A stretch of DNA of 64,000 bases. Source: Datnioides undecimradiatus. Lineage: Eukaryota; Chordata; Actinopteri; Lobotiformes; Datnioididae. A program made the position numbers and the translations under genes. How positions within the stretch are numbered: position 1 is the stretch's first letter; the number at the start of each line of letters is the position of its first letter. The stretch spans positions 930,001-994,000 of the forward strand of contig WARS01001868.1 in NCBI GenBank assembly GCA_008933995.1. Direction: 5' to 3'. The notes under the pieces are model-generated. The model searched no databases, was not told the DNA's origin, and saw only the letters and a list, made by a program, of their open reading frames with translations. Below are positions 60,330 to 64,000 of this stretch, one piece after another.

Positions 60330-61050
60330 TAATGCAACAAGCAGCACAGCTTCTACTGTTATTGTCAATACTGGCATTCCCCAAGGATGCATCCTCAGGC
60401 CACTCCTTTACCATCTTTTCACTGCAATCCCACCTACAGCTCCAACACCTTAATTAAATCTGCAGACAAGACTATAGTTGGCCTTATATGCAATAACAAT
60501 AAACTAGCCTATGAGGAAGAGGTCCAAACACTATCCAGCTGCTCGAATCTCAGCAGACAGACAAAAAAACAACTAAAGAGCAAGTTAAGAAAAACCCCAC
60601 ACCATACTGGACTGTGCATCAGCAGTGGAGGAGGAGGTGGAGCAGGCTGCCAGTTTCAAGTTTCTAGGAGTTCACGTATCAGAGGACCTGACCTGACCTG
60701 GAGCTTTAACACCTCCTGCCTGGTCAAGAAGGGACTATCTTTTTGTGAGTACCCTGAGGCGCAACAGACTTGCTGCCCAAAAAAAACCCAACTGCTGATC
60801 ACCTTCTACTGATGCACTACTGAGCATATCCTAACATACAGCTGTACAGTCTGGTACTCTAGTTGCAGGAGGGATCTGCAGTGGATAGTTAAAACAGCCT
60901 AGTGTATTGTTGCTAACCTCTAACATCAGACATCAACATCAACATCAAGAGACCCCTCACACCTTCGACACGCCCTGTTTACCACTCTCCCCTCAGGCAG
61001 GCTGAGAAACATACACACACACTGACCACAAGCTGAGAAACAGCTTTTTC
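60330..61050 (+). pseudogene. Broken LINE reverse transcriptase (L2/Rex-like group)
   Basis: The order of RT motifs is clear: NTGIPQGCILRPLLYHLF (thumb-side PQG motif), then after a frameshift TYSSNTLIKSADKTIVGLI (the [FY]ADD region), AYEEEVQ, a degraded FLGV region, ILTYSCTVWY and LPSGR. The catalytic ADD is read as ADK and several stops interrupt the frame, so the element is dead. The 141-codon open frame at 60387-60812 is part of it and not a host gene. The region after 61000 matches the expected C-terminal end. Confidence 0.82.
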
Positions 61051-62589
61051 CCCAGAGAAAATGAAAAAAATAAATACAATGATATAAAAAGAGTAAATAA
61101 AAAGAAACCCAGAGAACTCTTTGTAAAACTTTTTTGGGTTACATATTGTTCCACCAACCCAGTTGCTCTTGTCTGCCATCAGACTTGATATTTGGATTAC
61201 TACCATGGAACAATTTAGATGTGTAAACTGGGCAGATGAGACGGTGTGCACAATCTTTTTCGGCGTGGGTGAGCAAAACACTATTGATTTCTCCTCTGCA
61301 GGTGGATTAAGAAACAGGTTTGCCTTTCTCAAGAGAGCTGTCTTGGGATGACTTCAGTGTAAATATGAAATTCCAAGGGTGTGTATATGTATGTGTGTGT
61401 GTGAGTGAGGGAGAGACAGAGAAAGACAGAGAGAGACTGAGAGAGAGAGTGAGAGATTGCTAGCTGGAAGTCTGGCAGTGACATTTGGCTGTTTTCTGTC
61501 TGACATTTCTGCAGTCAAACAAACAAGGTCCAATCTGTCAAGAGCAACAAAGCAGAATGTAGAGATACCCGACTAGAGAGGAAAAAAATCTATTCTAATC
61601 TACCTGTAAATTGTTTATATTCAGAAAACTTTATGACCTTACTGCCAAAAGTCCACTAATAGAAGAAAATCTGTCATTTGATGTAGCATTCAACACACCT
61701 TTACTATATCAGATCCAACAGTCTTTCTGGCTTTTTCTCTTGAACCTTTCTTGTTCCATTATTTCTTTCTGTGCTATCTTTCATCATCTGATCTTTCTGC
61801 TTCACTGCACTCACTTTCCCTTCAGTTCAAATTTCCTGCACACTTGTGTGTGTTACAATTATCTTCTCTACTTTTAAATGCAATCCAAGGTCAGAATATT
61901 GTGTAAGTGCACAGGAAACTGAATAGTTTAACATCTAAAATTCTGAGGACATTGTGTGATAGGTACAATGATGGTGACTGTGTGGCTTTAGGTACAGATA
62001 TATGTTTCTCTTGCAAAACAACCTCTTCTTTCCTTTGTCATATACTCTACATAGTGAGCTAGTGACAGTGCTGATAAGTTCTGGTTGTCGGCCTGTATTT
62101 TCCTGCCTCTCTGATGCTGTCTTATTACCATCTCCCCATCCCAGAGGAAAAGACCCCTTTCTACCTGTGATCTCCCAGCGCTGACACTATCTGCTCACTG
62201 TCTCTGCTGATGCCATGCAAAATGACAGCCCCAAGTCCTCTGTTCCACTGCCAGATAACAGTGCAGGGGGCCCATAAAGCAGAAAATACCAAATCACATT
62301 CTGCTAATACCCTTAGTGGTGACAGCCTCCATCTTAGTTCACTTGAAATCTGCTGCAGCAGAAATACCAAGGGCTGTCCTACTCTAGTGGCTCTGCAAGT
62401 TTGCTAGAAAAACTCTTTTATCGAGTTTGCATTGGGGTGAACAAAGAAAGCGCCAAAGAAAGCATCAAAGCTGAAAAGACATGGAAGAGGGTTGTGTAAG
62501 AGGTGACAGTCATATCGAAGCAGCAGCTTTTGAATGATTTTTTATTTATTAACTGAAGCAGTTTTGCTGTAAATCTGCATCCCTGGGTG
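61051..62589. other. Non-coding stretch between two LINE remnants
   Basis: Contains the compound microsatellite at 61381-61460 and short open frames without family resemblance. Nothing else is recognised. Confidence 0.5.
61381..61460. repeat. GT-to-GA compound microsatellite
   Basis: A GT-rich run passes into a GAGA-rich run with minor interruptions. Confidence 0.9.
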
Positions 62590-62875
62590 AAAATTCAACA
62601 CAAGAGTGTGAGAAGCTCGGATACCGACAGGGAACTCGGAGTAGATCGACTTTTTGGAAGGCAGTTGAGTTATACTGGGCATCTGATCAGGATGTCTACC
62701 AAATACCTCCCTGTGGAGGTATTCTTGGAACATTCACCTGGGTGTAGACTCTTTGGGGCAGCAATTACAAATCATTGCTGGCTCTGTAACATCTTGGAAT
62801 CTCCCAGGAAACCATGGAGAATGTAGGTGGCCGGAAGGACATTGGGAATCCTTTGGTTCCACTGTGATCCAGAGA
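62590..62875 (+). pseudogene. Degraded RTE-type LINE 3' end
   Basis: The frame reads DRELGVDRLF, then TGHLIRMSTKYLPVEVF, then ESPRKPWR. This follows the conserved end of fish RTE elements (…LRWFGHLIRMPPGRLPGEVF…GRRPRGRPRTRW…). The DNA matches the familiar cgcctccctggtgaggtgtt block with many substitutions. No intact coding remains. Confidence 0.7.
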
Positions 62876-64000
62876 GACTAAGAAGTGCAAAATGGGTTTA
62901 TGGGCACAGGAGACTTAGCCAATCTTTCTAGCATATCTGTGAGCTGATAATATCCCATTTGCATGCTGAGCCAATCAGAATAATCTTGTGCTCTTCCTGC
63001 CCTGGCATGGTCAGCAAGGTTGACCTACACTGGCAGTGTTTCGTCTCACTCATCAACAACGACACCAGCCGTCTGGCGGTGGCAAGAGGCCAACAGTGGT
63101 GGGATGATTTCCAGCAATCTCATGTGGTGTGCTGTGCTGTGATGACAGTGAGGCCATGTGGTGGCAGCTCTACCAAGCCCTGCCCCCTCTGTCCTTGTTA
63201 AAGTCCCACTAGTCCTACTGGCCTCTCTGGAGGACAACAAAGATGTTGCTCTATGGCCTTGTACTTGTTCTCCAACAAGATAGCACAATCCTGCTTGGCT
63301 GTCCTGAATTGCCCTCCTTCCCCTCCAAGTCGGTTGTCTACCCCAGTGGTTGGTTTGTGGACATTTCCACTTTTGTTCAACAATTGTTGCTCTTAGGGAC
63401 GTTCTTGAAAGGAACAATGAAACATCGTCAAAAGCAACAATAGTACTGGGTCGACCATTTTCAAACAAACACTCCCATTCACCATTAAAAGGGAGGACCA
63501 CAGTGGGCGAACACATGCTTAGCCCTCAGTCTAAACATAGGCTTGCCCCCCGTCTTTGCAATGACATATCAAGCTTACATTTTGGCAGGCAAAGACCATC
63601 CCCGTTGGCATCAACAGGCGAGATCAGTGGAACGTGAGGAGGACATATGTGCAACATTGACTAGACCTGCTTTGTTGGCTTACTATCCTCCCACATTCTG
63701 CTTTGCAGGAAGGATGGGTGGGGAGTGGAAATTTATTCCTGACTGTCTGGTGTTATGTTCAGGTTTCTCTCCAGGTTCATGTTTAGAACTCAGAGGAGAC
63801 CAGTGGGCGTGAGAGATTTATTGTGCGGGAGGCATACAGAGCTGATGCTTTAGGATCTGCATGTGTTGGCTGTGCTGTCTCTCACCTTCTGTTTAGTAGG
63901 TGGATTTGTTGGGTGTGCCAAACCTGTCCCAGTTGACCTATTGTGTTGTGGTGCCACAGCGTTGGCTGCGCATTGAACTTAAACAGGTTGGTTAGTAGAG
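62876..64000. other. Unrecognised right-end segment
   Basis: This stretch is more GC-rich than its surroundings and has the longest open frame in the window, 156 codons on the minus strand at 63046-63516, with overlapping plus-strand frames. I see no domain or splice structure. Position next to an RTE tail and composition suggest another decayed repeat. Confidence 0.35.

Noticed and set aside
60387..60812. 141-codon plus-strand open frame
   Set aside because: It is a frame of the broken LINE reverse transcriptase, not a host gene.

Overview
This is an animal nuclear window, almost certainly from a teleost fish. It shows spliced genes with GT-AG introns, long AT-rich introns, many CA/GT and GA microsatellites, and decayed non-LTR retrotransposons of types common in fishes (L2/Rex-like and RTE-like). 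There are no bacterial-type operons, and most open frames are chance.

Two genes can be built by joining exons, both on the minus strand. (1) About 42.46 to 34.94 kb holds a complete six-exon CutA-family gene (cutal type). All splice phases agree, and the joined frame encodes 162 residues: a hydrophobic N-terminal segment followed by the whole CutA domain. A GC-rich stretch with CCAAT and ETS-like motifs at 42.5-42.85 kb is its likely promoter. (2) From about 29.1 kb to beyond the left edge lies the 5' part of a SynGAP/nGAP/DAB2IP-family Ras GTPase-activating protein gene, best guess dab2ip. It has a first coding exon at 29.0 kb, an exon at 15.0 kb encoding the first half of the split PH domain, an exon at 10.3 kb carrying an [11 protein letters not shown] motif, an alternative first exon at 5.9 kb, and a possible further exon at 0.74-0.79 kb. 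The C2 and GAP domains must lie to the left of the window.

In human, CUTA lies beside SYNGAP1. A CutA-like gene next to another member of the same RasGAP family fits a paralogous copy of that neighbourhood, left by ancient genome duplication.

Layout: 0-29 kb, RasGAP 5' region with large introns; 29-35 kb, intergenic; 35-42.5 kb, cutal, with an L2 fragment and another dispersed repeat in its last intron and an inverted-repeat element in its second; 42.5-60 kb, gene-poor sequence with low-complexity tracts and a CTCF-like site; 60.3-61.05 kb, a broken LINE; 62.6-62.87 kb, an RTE-type LINE tail; 62.9-64 kb, nothing recognised. I found no tRNA, rRNA, CRISPR array or viral sequence. Nothing here looks like a wholly new system. 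The more interesting points are the alternative promoters of the RasGAP gene, the paralogon arrangement, a perfect hairpin inside the L2 fragment, and a possible short plus-strand gene at 33.4 kb.
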